A DNA stretch of 64,000 bases from Gottfriedia acidiceleris (GTDB taxonomy: Bacteria > Bacillota > Bacilli > Bacillales > Bacillaceae_G). The position numbers were made by a program, and so were the translations under genes. This document shows positions 9,882 to 19,108 of the stretch, one piece after another (the stretch's first letter is position 1; every line of letters begins with the position of its first letter). The stretch is from positions 62,001 to 126,000 of the forward strand of contig NZ_SCFN01000005.1 of assembly GCF_004138285.1 (NCBI RefSeq), given 5' to 3'. The notes below the pieces were generated by a model. It ran no database searches. It was not told the origin of the DNA and worked only from the letters and a program-made list of their open reading frames with translations.

Positions 9882-11033
9882 ATGAAAGCAATTAAGGTAG
9901 AAAAAGTTTATACACCGGATAAAGTATTTGAAACTGGTTATATACTGATTGAAAACGGAAAAATAAATGAAGTAACAACGAATAGACCCTCTTGTGAAAT
10001 TTTGGATTATTCTAGTTTTGTAGCCATTCCAGGTATGATTGATTTACATGTTCATGGGATTGCTGGGAATGACACGATGGATGGTAGTATTCATTCATTA
10101 CAAGAAATGTCTATGTCACTTGCACGTCATGGAGTTACTGGATTTTTGCCAACTACGCTGACTCATGATTTCGAAAAAATTAAAAAAGCTGTAATAATCG
10201 TGAGTGATGCGATGGGAAAGACAGAAGGAGCGGAAATCATTGGGTCGTATGTAGAAGGCCCATACATTACAACTGAGCATCGTGGTGCTCATCCAGTCAA
10301 GTATATTCGTGAACTAAATACTGATGAGTTAATTGAACTCATAAAGGTTTCCAATAATACGGTTAAAGTAATCACGATAGCTCCAGAAAAAGAGCATGCA
10401 GATGAAGCTATTAAAATGATTACAGATAAAGGAATTCACGTGTCTATGGGTCATACAAATGCAGACTATGACACAACGAATAACGCAATTGAACATGGGG
10501 CAAGAGTTTCTGTTCACACTTTTAATGGCATGAGGGGATTTAATCATCGTGATCCTGGGTGTCTTGGTGCCGTTCTAACAAATGATCAATGTTATTGTGA
10601 ATGTATAGCAGATTTACAACATGTCCACCCTGGAGCAATTAAGCTGCTATACAAAGCAAAAGGCACAGAACGTATTCTTTTAATAAGTGATTCAATGGCA
10701 GCTGCTGATTTACCAGATGGATCCTATACTCTTGGTACATTAGACGTTAAAGTGGAAAATAAAATTGCTCGAACAGTAGAAACAGGCTCATTGGCTGGAA
10801 GCACGACTAATTTAATGGAGTGTTTAAAAAATGTAAAAGACGTTTTAGAGGTACCTTTAGAAACTATTTTACCGATGGTCAGTCTGAACCAAGCAAAATT
10901 ACTTAATATTGATAATGAAGTTGGAAGCATAGAGAGTGGGAAAAAAGCAAATATCGTCTTAATTGATCGTAAGTTTAATGTTCAAGCTACTATTGTGAAT
11001 GGAGAATTTGTATTTAGGAATGATCATAAATAA
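9882..11033 (+). CDS. N-acetylgalactosamine/glucosamine-6-phosphate deacetylase (AgaA/NagA family)
   Basis: A 383-residue amidohydrolase that should remove acetate from the N-acetylated amino-sugar phosphate before AgaS acts. Metal-site motifs are HVHG (His56, His58), YVEGPY, GHTNADYD, HTFNGM and the catalytic ISDSM. The ATG follows GAGGGGG. NagA and AgaA are the same family and cannot be separated by eye. AgaA is favoured because the operon has agaS and the tagatose enzymes and no nagB. This gene completes import, phosphorylation, deacetylation, deamination, phosphorylation and cleavage. Confidence 0.88.
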   Translation: MKAIKVEKVYTPDKVFETGYILIENGKINEVTTNRPSCEILDYSSFVAIPGMIDLHVHGIAGNDTMDGSIHSLQEMSMSLARHGVTGFLPTTLTHDFEKIKKAVIIVSDAMGKTEGAEIIGSYVEGPYITTEHRGAHPVKYIRELNTDELIELIKVSNNTVKVITIAPEKEHADEAIKMITDKGIHVSMGHTNADYDTTNNAIEHGARVSVHTFNGMRGFNHRDPGCLGAVLTNDQCYCECIADLQHVHPGAIKLLYKAKGTERILLISDSMAAADLPDGSYTLGTLDVKVENKIARTVETGSLAGSTTNLMECLKNVKDVLEVPLETILPMVSLNQAKLLNIDNEVGSIESGKKANIVLIDRKFNVQATIVNGEFVFRNDHK

Positions 11034-11375
11034 TATGGCGGATTTTAATAAAGATGTAAAATTTAATAAAAGGTAACTGATTGAAGTATGTACAGAAGAA
11101 ATTAATAAATAATAATGATGACCTTACTATAAGTGATTAATTGATCATTTTTGGGTGGGTCATTTTGTTTTTTTTGTGTGTACGAAAATTAGTAATTGAG
11201 ATGAAATAATGATGATTTTAAACGAGGAACTATTGCTTAAAAGGTAAAAACATGGTAGATTAATACAGTATATATAATAGGAATAACGAAGAGGTTATAT
11301 TTTCCCTACTTTAATTTTACTATACAAATCCTCTTGAGTCAACCCCCATTTTTATCTTTTAAAGGAGTGCATGAA
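11034..11375 (+). other. Intergenic region between the deacetylase gene and helD
   Basis: A non-coding AT-rich stretch. It holds a long-loop terminator candidate (ATGACC 11118 with GGTCAT 11158, then a T-rich run to about 11175) and a TATAAT at 11273-11278 that could be the helD -10, without a convincing -35. I see no other structure. Confidence 0.45.
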
Positions 11376-13727
11376 ATGAACAACGAACTTCAAAAAGAAC
11401 AGGTAAGAGTAAATGCTGTACTAGATCTAATCACGGACAAAATTAGTAAATTAACAGACGAAACAGCCCAACGTAGAAACGAAGTAATCAATGTTCGGAA
11501 AAATTTTTGGGATGAGGTTAAAGTTAATACAGATAGCTTTGATGACTATTTAGAGACGGTTATTAGTTTGAGACAACAATCTCAACTTTTGGCGATCGGC
11601 CAAATTAATCATAAGCAATCTTCCAACCGACTATCAGCACTTCGTCGGATGAAAGAGGTTCCTTATTTTGGTCGCATTAACTTTACAGAAGAAGGTATGT
11701 CTGAAACAGAGCGTATTTATATAGGCGTTTCAACGCTAATGGATGAAACTGGAGAGAATATTTTAGTTTATGATTGGAGGGCCCCAGTTTCGAGTGTTTA
11801 CTATGATTATCCACCAGGTCCTGCTGAGTATGATACACCTGGGGGAAAAGTGAATGGTGTATTAGATCAAAAATGGCAATACATTATAAGAAACGGTGTA
11901 ATTGAATCAATGTTCGATACAAGTCTCACTATAGGTGATGAGATTTTGCAGCATGTGCTTGGTAAAGGAACAAACAAGCATATGAGAAGCATAGTAGCCA
12001 GCATTCAAAAAGAACAAAATCAAATTATTCGTTATGACAAAGGTAGACTACTGATTGTTCAAGGGGCAGCTGGTAGCGGAAAGACATCTGCAGCTTTACA
12101 AAGGATTGCATATTTGCTCTATAAATATAGAAATTGGATAAAAGCAGATCAAATTATCTTATTTTCCCCTAACGCAATGTTTAATAACTACGTATCGAGG
12201 GTTTTACCTGAACTAGGCGAAGAAAACATGCAACAAGTTACATTCCAAGAATATTTAGTTCATAGGCTAAGTGATGCATTTCAAGTTGAGGACAATTATG
12301 AGCAATTAGAATATGTGCTAACTGCTTTAGATGATCCTTCCTATAAGACTAGGACTTCAAGCATCCGATTTAAAGCATCAACTCGATTCTTTGAGACAAT
12401 TAAGGCATACAGACAATCACTGGAATTATCCGGAATGGTCTTTAGGGGATTTAAATTTAGAGGTAAACCAGTCGTTACAGCTAAACAGATTTATGAAAGA
12501 TTTTATAGCACTGACACTTCTTTAAAATTTAACAATCGATTAGAGAAGTTGACGGAATGGCTAAACAAACAAATCAATGAAATGGAAAAGCTAGAATTGA
12601 AAAAAACATGGGTACAAGATGAAATCGAGTTACTCAGCAAAGATGATTATCAAAAAGCATATAAGTACTTACAGAAAAAACAATCTAAAGAAGACTCATT
12701 CGATGATTACGAACAAGAAACTAAGGTGTTAGGTCGAATGGTTGTGCGTAAAAAACTAAAGCCACTACGTGAATGGGTTCGAGGATTGCGTTTCATTGAC
12801 ATAAAGGGTGTATATAAACAGTTATTTTCCAATCCAACTCAAATCGAACAATGGATTGAAGGGGATACCCCTGAGAATTGGGAAGACATCTGTCAGTTAA
12901 CATTAAATATGTTAGATGAAGGCAAATTGTTTTACGAGGATGCTACACCTTATTTACTTTTAAAAGAATTGGTTCAAGGCTTCCAATCAAATGTTACGAT
13001 TAAATTTGTACTTGTAGATGAAGCTCAGGATTATTCTCCTTTCCAATTTGAATTTTTGAAGAGATTGTTTCCTTCTGCAAAGATGACCGTTCTAGGTGAC
13101 TTTAATCAGGCTATCTTTGCGCATGCCAGTGAAATGGGAGATTTTAATGTCCTTAAAGGCTTATATGGGCCAGATGAAACAAAAGTGATCAATCTGACTC
13201 GCAGTTACAGATCAACAAAACCAATTGTAGAGTTCACACGTAGACTCATACCTGGAGGCAATCTAATTACGCCTTTTGAACGAGTTGGGGATAAGCCTGT
13301 GTTAACACAGTTATCTAATCGAGAAGATTTGCATAGTCATATTACATCTAAAATCGAAGACTTAAAGAAAAGTGAATTTAATACAATTGCTGTCATTTGT
13401 AAATCTGCTGAAGAAAGTTTAGAGGCATATGAAGCATTAAAAGATGTAGAAGGAATCAAGCACGTGAAGAGAAACTCAGTTGAATATGAACAAGGTGTAG
13501 TCATTATTCCTGCATATTTGGCAAAAGGAATTGAATTCGATGCAGTGATTATTTATGATGCATCAGCTCAAGTATATGGAGATGAGCGTCTCCGAAGACT
13601 ATTCTATACTGCATGTACAAGAGCAATGCATCAGTTACATCTATATAGCTTAGGTGAAGCGACGCCTTTTTTACATGATATAAATTCAGAGTTCCTACTA
13701 TTAAATCAGACGATAGCTCACGATTAA
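11376..13727 (+). CDS. helD: HelD-type RNA polymerase recycling helicase-like ATPase
   Basis: A 783-residue UvrD/Rep-like superfamily 1 protein, close in length to B. subtilis HelD (774). An N-terminal coiled coil opens the protein (MNNELQKEQVRVNAVLDL). Walker A (GAAGSGKT) is near residues 230-237, the DEAQD Walker B is near 550, and there are C-terminal helicase motifs (NLTRSYRSTKPI, FYTACTRAMHQLHL). HelD removes stalled RNA polymerase from DNA. ATG 11376 is preferred over an upstream in-frame start at 11334 because AAAGGAG lies 8 nt before it. It is a single-gene unit with its own terminator. Confidence 0.88.
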   Translation: MNNELQKEQVRVNAVLDLITDKISKLTDETAQRRNEVINVRKNFWDEVKVNTDSFDDYLETVISLRQQSQLLAIGQINHKQSSNRLSALRRMKEVPYFGRINFTEEGMSETERIYIGVSTLMDETGENILVYDWRAPVSSVYYDYPPGPAEYDTPGGKVNGVLDQKWQYIIRNGVIESMFDTSLTIGDEILQHVLGKGTNKHMRSIVASIQKEQNQIIRYDKGRLLIVQGAAGSGKTSAALQRIAYLLYKYRNWIKADQIILFSPNAMFNNYVSRVLPELGEENMQQVTFQEYLVHRLSDAFQVEDNYEQLEYVLTALDDPSYKTRTSSIRFKASTRFFETIKAYRQSLELSGMVFRGFKFRGKPVVTAKQIYERFYSTDTSLKFNNRLEKLTEWLNKQINEMEKLELKKTWVQDEIELLSKDDYQKAYKYLQKKQSKEDSFDDYEQETKVLGRMVVRKKLKPLREWVRGLRFIDIKGVYKQLFSNPTQIEQWIEGDTPENWEDICQLTLNMLDEGKLFYEDATPYLLLKELVQGFQSNVTIKFVLVDEAQDYSPFQFEFLKRLFPSAKMTVLGDFNQAIFAHASEMGDFNVLKGLYGPDETKVINLTRSYRSTKPIVEFTRRLIPGGNLITPFERVGDKPVLTQLSNREDLHSHITSKIEDLKKSEFNTIAVICKSAEESLEAYEALKDVEGIKHVKRNSVEYEQGVVIIPAYLAKGIEFDAVIIYDASAQVYGDERLRRLFYTACTRAMHQLHLYSLGEATPFLHDINSEFLLLNQTIAHD

Positions 13728-13736
13728 CTTTAAAAG

Positions 13737-13768
13737 CTTCCCTTACGTAAATTAAGGGAAGTTTTTTT
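13737..13768 (+). terminator. Rho-independent terminator of helD
   Basis: CTTCCCTTA pairs perfectly with TAAGGGAAG over a 7-nt loop, followed by seven T. Confidence 0.9.
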
Positions 13769-13892
13769 AGATTGAACGCTAGATTTTCTATCCTGTAAAT
13801 ATTCGTAAAGAAAATTTTTATTTCTAGTTCATACTTAATTCATAATTAGTCGATATATTCATCTTGTAATAAGTCGTAAAGGAGGAAATAAA

Positions 13893-14924
13893 TTGGAATT
13901 TTTAAATAAAAAAATAATTACCCCAAATAATGGAGATTTGGCCGTAGAAGCGAGTGGTTTAGTTAAAATATTTGGTGATAATCGCGCGGTCGATGGAGTG
14001 GATTTAAACGTTCGTGCAGGAAGTATATACGGCGTTCTTGGACCAAACGGTGCCGGTAAAACCACAACAATTAGAATGCTGGCTACACTACTTAGACAAG
14101 ACGCAGGTAATGCAAGCATATTCGGACATGATGTTTTAAAAGAGGCTCAAATTGTGCGTCAATTAATTGGCGTTACTGGTCAGTATGCCTCAGTTGATGA
14201 GTCACTAAGTGCTACAGAGAATCTTATTATTTTCTCAAGATTACTAGGTTTAGGTAGAGCGGAATCGAAAAAGAAAGCAGCCGATTTATTAGAGGAATTT
14301 GGTTTAACGGAAGCGGCAAAACGCCCATTGAAAAACTTCTCAGGTGGAATGCGTCGTAGATTAGATTTGGCAGCAAGTTTGATTGCTCAGCCACCACTTA
14401 TCTTTTTAGATGAGCCGACAACTGGTTTAGACCCGCGTACTAGAAATCAAATGTGGGATACTATTCGTCGTTTAGTAAAAGAAGGTTCAACAGTTCTGTT
14501 AACAACACAATATCTTCAAGAGGCAGATGAACTAGCTGATCGAATTGCAGTAATAGATCGTGGTCATGTAGTTGCGGAAGGTACTGTTGATGAATTGAAA
14601 GCTTCAGTTGGTAGTTCATCGTTACAACTAAAAATTCAAGATATAAGGGATGTTCAAAAGGCACGTCAGACAGTAGAACATGTTCTAAAAGTAAAATCTA
14701 ATATCACATTAGAAGAAGGAAAGATTACTGCTCCTATGGCAGATGCTGATCGAGTAACTGACCTACTAATCGCTTTACGGGATGAAGGTATTCATCTAGC
14801 TGAAATGAGTGTGCAAAAGCCGACTCTTGATGAAGTATTCCTTACGATTACTGGTAACAGCGTAGAAAATGATGGATCAAAGGAGTCAAATAAAACAAAA
14901 GAAATGGAGGGAGTAAGGGTATGA
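13893..14924 (+). CDS. DrrA-type ABC transporter ATP-binding protein
   Basis: A 343-residue ATPase of the daunorubicin-resistance (DrrA) group. Walker A is GPNGAGKT at 50-57, followed by the signature FSGGMRRRLDLAASL, Walker B LIFLDEPTTGLD and a C-terminal domain of about 100 residues typical of exporters paired with ABC-2 permeases. TTG 13893 follows AAAGGAGGAAATAAA. It overlaps its permease by 4 bp (ATGA). The role is probably export of a drug or lipid-like compound. The substrate cannot be read from the sequence. Confidence 0.9.
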   Translation: MEFLNKKIITPNNGDLAVEASGLVKIFGDNRAVDGVDLNVRAGSIYGVLGPNGAGKTTTIRMLATLLRQDAGNASIFGHDVLKEAQIVRQLIGVTGQYASVDESLSATENLIIFSRLLGLGRAESKKKAADLLEEFGLTEAAKRPLKNFSGGMRRRLDLAASLIAQPPLIFLDEPTTGLDPRTRNQMWDTIRRLVKEGSTVLLTTQYLQEADELADRIAVIDRGHVVAEGTVDELKASVGSSSLQLKIQDIRDVQKARQTVEHVLKVKSNITLEEGKITAPMADADRVTDLLIALRDEGIHLAEMSVQKPTLDEVFLTITGNSVENDGSKESNKTKEMEGVRV

Positions 14925-15733
14925 GCACTTCAATAAAACCTGCTGCTTATCGTGACTTGAAAAATAAAACTAGTTTTAGTCAATCAGTAAAAAATTCATT
15001 TACGATGGCTTATCGTGGTCTACTAAAAATTAAGCGTACACCAGAACAGTTATTTGATGTTACATTACAACCTATTATTTTTACACTTATGTTTACTTAT
15101 ATCTTTGGTGGAGCAATCTCTGGGGATGTTAAGAGTTATTTACCAGTAATCATACCGGGAATCTTAGTACAGACAGTCATTACTACTTCAATTGTTACAG
15201 GTGTACAATTGCGTGAAGATATGGATAAAGGTGTATTCGATCGATTTAAGTCGCTGCCGATTGCACGTATTGCACCACTGGCCGGAGCTTTATTGGCGGA
15301 TACGATTCGTTATACAATCGCTACTGTTCTTACCTTCACTATGGGGTATATAATGGGATATCGTCCTGAAGGTGGCTTGGGCTATGTCGTTTTAGCTGGG
15401 CTTCTTGTAATTGTATGTTCATGGGCAATTAGTTGGATTTTTGCCTTTTTTGGAGTAATTGCACGTACAGCGTCGAGTGTACAAGGGATTTCTATGCTAG
15501 CACTATTTCCATTAACATTCCTTTCAAATGCCTTTGTACCAGTCGATACAATGCCAAATTGGCTTCAATGGTTTGTAAAAATAAACCCAATTTCACATCT
15601 GATCACTGCTGTAAGAAATCTTACGAACTCAGGAACTGCAGGTTCAGATCTAATCATTTCACTTATTGGAGCTGCTGTAATTGTAGCAATTTTTGCACCA
15701 CTAACTGTAAAAGCTTATATGCGTAGAACATAA
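14921..15733 (+). CDS. DrrB-type ABC-2 transporter permease
   Basis: A 270-residue membrane partner of the preceding ATPase. After a soluble N-terminus of about 35 residues it shows six hydrophobic segments and the ABC-2 signature region PLTFLSNAFVPVDTMPNWLQWFVKINP. The ATG overlaps the ATPase stop, so the two are translationally coupled. It should form a dimeric exporter with DrrA. No resistance regulator is next to it. Confidence 0.9.
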   Translation: MSTSIKPAAYRDLKNKTSFSQSVKNSFTMAYRGLLKIKRTPEQLFDVTLQPIIFTLMFTYIFGGAISGDVKSYLPVIIPGILVQTVITTSIVTGVQLREDMDKGVFDRFKSLPIARIAPLAGALLADTIRYTIATVLTFTMGYIMGYRPEGGLGYVVLAGLLVIVCSWAISWIFAFFGVIARTASSVQGISMLALFPLTFLSNAFVPVDTMPNWLQWFVKINPISHLITAVRNLTNSGTAGSDLIISLIGAAVIVAIFAPLTVKAYMRRT

Positions 15734-15737
15734 ATAG

Positions 15738-15777
15738 AAGGTGTTTCATTAGTTTTTTTCTAATGGAGCACCTTTTC
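15738..15777 (+). terminator. Rho-independent terminator of the drrAB-like operon
   Basis: AAGGTGTTTCATTAG pairs with CTAATGGAGCACCTT with one mismatch pair over a T-rich loop, then TTTTCC. It isolates the downstream riboswitch unit. Confidence 0.8.
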
Positions 15778-15843
15778 CTGCATTTTCTACTTGAAAATAT
15801 TGAATAGCATGTGTAACATAATCAAGGTACAAATATATAAATA

Positions 15844-15914
15844 ACTCATATAATCATGGGGATATGGCCCATAAGTTTCTACCGGACGACCAATATAATC
15901 GACCGACTATGAGT
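15844..15914 (+). promoter_or_regulatory. Guanine-class purine riboswitch aptamer
   Basis: P1 is ACTCATA/TATGAGT, a perfect 7 bp. The junction reads TAATCATGGGGATATGG, P2 is TGGG/CCCA, and AAGTTTCTACCGG leads into P3, which has one A-A mismatch and closes a CCAATATAA loop. The ligand-specifying base in GACTATG is C (C74 in xpt numbering), so guanine or hypoxanthine and not adenine. It lies immediately 5' of a second aptamer, with no terminator between them, and both precede pbuX. Confidence 0.93.
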
Positions 15915-16028
15915 GAAAGCACATCTAGGGTTCCGCATTATTGTATAAGTAAAATGGCTGGTCCGAGCGATGTGGGCACTATGTGCTACACCATTAGGGA
16001 TAAAAACCCAGAAGGACAGGTTTCACTT
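15911..16028 (+). promoter_or_regulatory. ykkC-class aptamer, probably the PRPP subtype, in tandem with the guanine aptamer
   Basis: The conserved ykkC core is present in order: CTAGGGTTCCGC (15925), CTGGTCCGAG (15958), GTGCTACACC (15983) and GGGATAAAAACCC (15997). A P1 can form between GAGTGAAA (15911-15918) and TTTCACTT (16021-16028). It would compete both with the guanine P1 strand (shared GAGT) and with the 5' arm of the terminator. Guanine-PRPP tandems are known, and the partner aptamer is the reason for calling PRPP instead of guanidine or ppGpp. The subtype is not proven by sequence alone. Confidence 0.8.
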
Positions 16029-16068
16029 GAGAGAAACATACTCAAGTGGAACCTGTCCTTTTTGTTTT
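16012..16068 (+). terminator. Riboswitch-controlled intrinsic terminator ahead of pbuX
   Basis: A 20-bp stem (16012-16031 with 16041-16060, one G-U pair) is followed by a T-rich run. Its 5' arm contains the TTTCACTT needed for P1 of the ykkC-class aptamer, so ligand-stabilised P1 should prevent termination. Confidence 0.92.
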
Positions 16069-16135
16069 ATAAAGAGTATTAACTGTACATCAATCAATAT
16101 AGATAAATTTAGCAATGACAAGGGAGAGAATCAGA

Positions 16136-17431
16136 TTGTTAAGTAAACAAAAAGCATTTACATTAGGTTTTCAACACGTCATGGCTATGTATGCAGGTGC
16201 AGTTGTTGTACCTCTTATAATAGGTGGCGCGCTTAAACTTACGCCAACTCAGATTGCTTATCTGATTGCAGCAGATTTATTTACTTGCGGTATTGCAACA
16301 ATCCTGCAAAGCATGGGGACGAAATACATTGGTAGCAGATTGCCAGTCGTTTTAGGATGTACCTTTACGGCGGTAGGTCCAATTATTGCAATTGCATCAT
16401 CTTCAAATTTACCGACAGCATACGGTGCAATAATCATTTCTGGGATTTTTGTTATATTAGCTGCTCCTTTCTATGGAAAGCTTTTAAAATTTTTCCCTAC
16501 AATTGTAACTGGATCAGTTGTAACGATTATTGGACTTTCTCTAATTCCAGTAGCTATGAATAATGCAGCGGGTGGCCAAGGGAGTCCAGACTTCGGTCAA
16601 GTACACAATTTATTACTAGCCCTTCTTACACTTATCGTAATTTTAGTCGTTAACAGATGGGCTAAAGGATTTTTACGTACAATTTCCGTACTTGTTGGTT
16701 TAGTTGTAGGAACAATTGCTGGCTATGCAATGGGAATCGTTCACTTTTCAAGCGTATCAGAAGCATCGTGGTTTAGTATCGCTCAACCATTCTATTTCGG
16801 AGCACCAAAAATCAGTATTACAGCTATCATCACAATGATTATCGTATGTATCGTTAGTATGGTGGAATCAACTGGAGTCTATTTCGCAGTTGGAAAAGCG
16901 ACTAACCAAAAGGTTAAACAGGATCAGATCGTAAATGGTTTGCGTTCGGAAGGTCTTGCAATTATGCTCGGTGGTATTTTTAATGCATTTCCGTACACAG
17001 CTTTTTCACAAAATGTTGGTTTAATCTCACTTACAAAAGTTAAATCTAGGGAAGTTATTTATGCCGCAGGAAGTATCATGGTTGTTCTTGGATTATTACC
17101 TAAACTAGCAGCTTTAACGACTGTTATTCCAAATGCCGTTCTTGGAGGCGCTATGATTGTCATGTTTGGATCTGTCGCGGCTGCCGGGATATCAATTCTT
17201 TCAGAAGTCGATTTAGGTAAAGGAGAAAACTTATTAATCGCTGCTTGTAGTATAGCAGTAGGGTTAGGTTCAGCAACACTTCCACAAATGTTCGACCAAC
17301 TACCTGACTTTTTAAAAATGTTAATGCAAAATGGAATTGTGACAGGTTCATTAACTGCAATTATTTTAAATTTATTCTTAACAAAACGAAATGTGGCAGT
17401 AGAAGTGCAAGTTACGAAAAAAATATCATAA
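16136..17431 (+). CDS. pbuX: Xanthine permease, NCS2 family
   Basis: A 431-residue purine:H+ symporter with about 12-14 transmembrane segments, resembling B. subtilis PbuX throughout. Shared features are FQHVMAMYAGAVVVPL near the start, LPVVLGCTFTAVGP, VESTGVYFA and the NCS2 motif GGIFNAFPYTAFSQNVG. TTG 16136 is preferred over ATG 16115 because AAGGGAGAG lies 8-10 nt before the TTG and no ribosome site precedes the ATG. Expression should be switched off by guanine and restored by the second riboswitch ligand. Xanthine is the family substrate, and guanine or urate are possible. Confidence 0.9.
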   Translation: MLSKQKAFTLGFQHVMAMYAGAVVVPLIIGGALKLTPTQIAYLIAADLFTCGIATILQSMGTKYIGSRLPVVLGCTFTAVGPIIAIASSSNLPTAYGAIIISGIFVILAAPFYGKLLKFFPTIVTGSVVTIIGLSLIPVAMNNAAGGQGSPDFGQVHNLLLALLTLIVILVVNRWAKGFLRTISVLVGLVVGTIAGYAMGIVHFSSVSEASWFSIAQPFYFGAPKISITAIITMIIVCIVSMVESTGVYFAVGKATNQKVKQDQIVNGLRSEGLAIMLGGIFNAFPYTAFSQNVGLISLTKVKSREVIYAAGSIMVVLGLLPKLAALTTVIPNAVLGGAMIVMFGSVAAAGISILSEVDLGKGENLLIAACSIAVGLGSATLPQMFDQLPDFLKMLMQNGIVTGSLTAIILNLFLTKRNVAVEVQVTKKIS

Positions 17432-17437
17432 ACTTAC

Positions 17438-17472
17438 AAAAGAGACCCCTATCTAGTCGTAGGGGTCTTTTT
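17438..17472. terminator. Bidirectional terminator between pbuX and the O-antigen-ligase-like gene
   Basis: GAGACCCCTA pairs with TAGGGGTCTT over an 8-nt loop, with T runs on both strands. The stop codon of the convergent minus-strand gene (17471) lies within the T run, so one hairpin serves both genes. Confidence 0.88.
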
Positions 17473-18772
17473 AGTACTTGTTACTAATAAACTTCGATTT
17501 TAAATAATGCAAAATCATGTAAGAACTAACAACTAACCTAGCCGTACTCCCATAAACGCTAATAAATTTGCCTTGAATTGCTGAAATCTCGATATTAAAT
17601 TGCATACGTTTCGAATACCGATCCCAACATCCAAGCAGTATGACCGTCAGGAAACCGATTTGTGGAGAGAACACCGGCTCATCAAATACCCCTGTAAACA
17701 AAATAATTGGTAGGCCGAGTAAAAAACTATTAAAAAAACATTTTTTACTGCGCTCAAAAAAGAATAAGTGAATGCATTTTACAATATTTATACTAATTAG
17801 TGTTATAAAAGCCAATCCTCCCAATGTTCCGTATTCCGCAAACATACCCAGCAGTAAATTATGTGCATGGGGGATGAAATGACCATATTGTATTACATAT
17901 TCTTGACCAAATCCGATCGGTGTCACACCAAAGAACGGGTGATTTTTCCATATAGTATAAGCGTTTTTCCAAATGTCCAACCTTTTTTGCCCTGCTTGAA
18001 TAACTGAATCGGCTCTTGGCATTATATAGAGCAACCATTTCGAAAAGAATAGTCCGATGATTGTACAAACAAAGAAAAAGATTCGATTAAGTCGGAAGAT
18101 AAAAAGTAAATAAATCAGAATCATTGTCGCAAAGCCAGCTCTTGAACCAGTAAGATAAATTCCATAACTAAGTAGTAGTTGTATAGGAAGCTGCCACGCT
18201 AAGTTAATATAGTGTTTTTTCTCTATACTAGAAAGTAGGCTGGCAAAGAGAAAAGAAATAGCGATTAATAAAATAAAAACAGTAAAATTGGGATTATATG
18301 CACAACCAATTAGACGGTTAAAATTCTTAGGTTCAACTTCTCCAAAAAGCACTGTTCCCAATAAATAACCAACAATTTTAGGAAATTCAAACCATTTAGA
18401 TATCCATCCAATTACACAACTATATACGCCCCCAAAGATTATGATCACGCGAAATTTCTGAAATAATTGACCTTTCTCAGTTACTAAAGTCCTACAATAT
18501 ATTCCCCAGTAACCAAGAATCATGATACTGACCAATAAAAATAATATATTTCTAAATAAAAGGGTAGCACCAATAGTAGATATAAGTAGGCATAAGAAAA
18601 AGTGCGAACTAAACGAATAAATAAAACGTTTATTAATAAACCATTGAGTATAGAGTGTACGAAGCCCGATGATCAATAGCAGCAAAATACCTACTGGAGG
18701 TAAGAGAAAGCAGAGAAGTGCGCTTTTCTCCACTAACGAGAAATTTTTATAAAACTGTATAAACTTTTTCAT
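17471..18772 (-). CDS. O-antigen ligase / Wzy-polymerase-like membrane protein
   Basis: A 433-residue protein with about ten transmembrane segments. Near residues 270-310 it has a periplasmic-loop-like HPFFGVTPIGFGQEY...HAHNLLLGMFAEYGTLGG, the hallmark of the O-antigen ligase / Wzy family, which joins or polymerises lipid-linked glycans outside the membrane. It stands alone on the minus strand with no glycosyltransferases nearby, so its substrate is unclear. In Gram-positives such proteins act in capsule, exopolysaccharide or wall-glycopolymer assembly, or in protein glycosylation. It starts at ATG 18772. Confidence 0.75.
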   Translation of the reverse strand: MKKFIQFYKNFSLVEKSALLCFLLPPVGILLLLIIGLRTLYTQWFINKRFIYSFSSHFFLCLLISTIGATLLFRNILFLLVSIMILGYWGIYCRTLVTEKGQLFQKFRVIIIFGGVYSCVIGWISKWFEFPKIVGYLLGTVLFGEVEPKNFNRLIGCAYNPNFTVFILLIAISFLFASLLSSIEKKHYINLAWQLPIQLLLSYGIYLTGSRAGFATMILIYLLFIFRLNRIFFFVCTIIGLFFSKWLLYIMPRADSVIQAGQKRLDIWKNAYTIWKNHPFFGVTPIGFGQEYVIQYGHFIPHAHNLLLGMFAEYGTLGGLAFITLISINIVKCIHLFFFERSKKCFFNSFLLGLPIILFTGVFDEPVFSPQIGFLTVILLGCWDRYSKRMQFNIEISAIQGKFISVYGSTARLVVSSYMILHYLKSKFISNKY

Positions 18773-19108
18773 TGTATACCCCTAGTTAAGTGACATAAAT
18801 ATCCTTAATCATATGGAGGATGCTGTTTTTTCATTTATAAAATGAAATGTATTTTAGTTAAGTTGTCATCAGATTAACAAACCTATTTTAAATACATAGG
18901 TTTAAAATACCACAATAGTTTATTAATTATGTTTTGAAATTGTAAATTGAGCTTAAACTTCTATGCCAGACAAATTAATGTAAAGATTTTATAGAATTAT
19001 GCATCTTCTAAACGAAAAATTGTTAGTAGTGGTTTTTAAGAATATGACATTTATTTGAACAAAAATACGAATTAATAATATGAAATTTCTTCCTTATAAA
19101 TTTTATTA
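18773..19108. other. AT-rich intergenic region between divergent units
   Basis: It holds the promoter of the minus-strand O-antigen-ligase-like gene and, at its right end, leads into the murQ promoter. A short self-complementary stretch around 18885-18908 (CCTATTTTAAATACATAGG) is the only structure I see. No reading frame worth calling. Confidence 0.4.

Noticed and set aside
15864-16082. Open frame of 72 codons on the plus strand
   Set aside because: It lies wholly inside the two riboswitch aptamers and the terminator, has no ribosome site, and its composition follows the RNA structure.
16115-16135. Upstream ATG start for pbuX
   Set aside because: No ribosome site precedes ATG 16115, whereas AAGGGAGAG is placed for TTG 16136, and PbuX homologues begin near that point.
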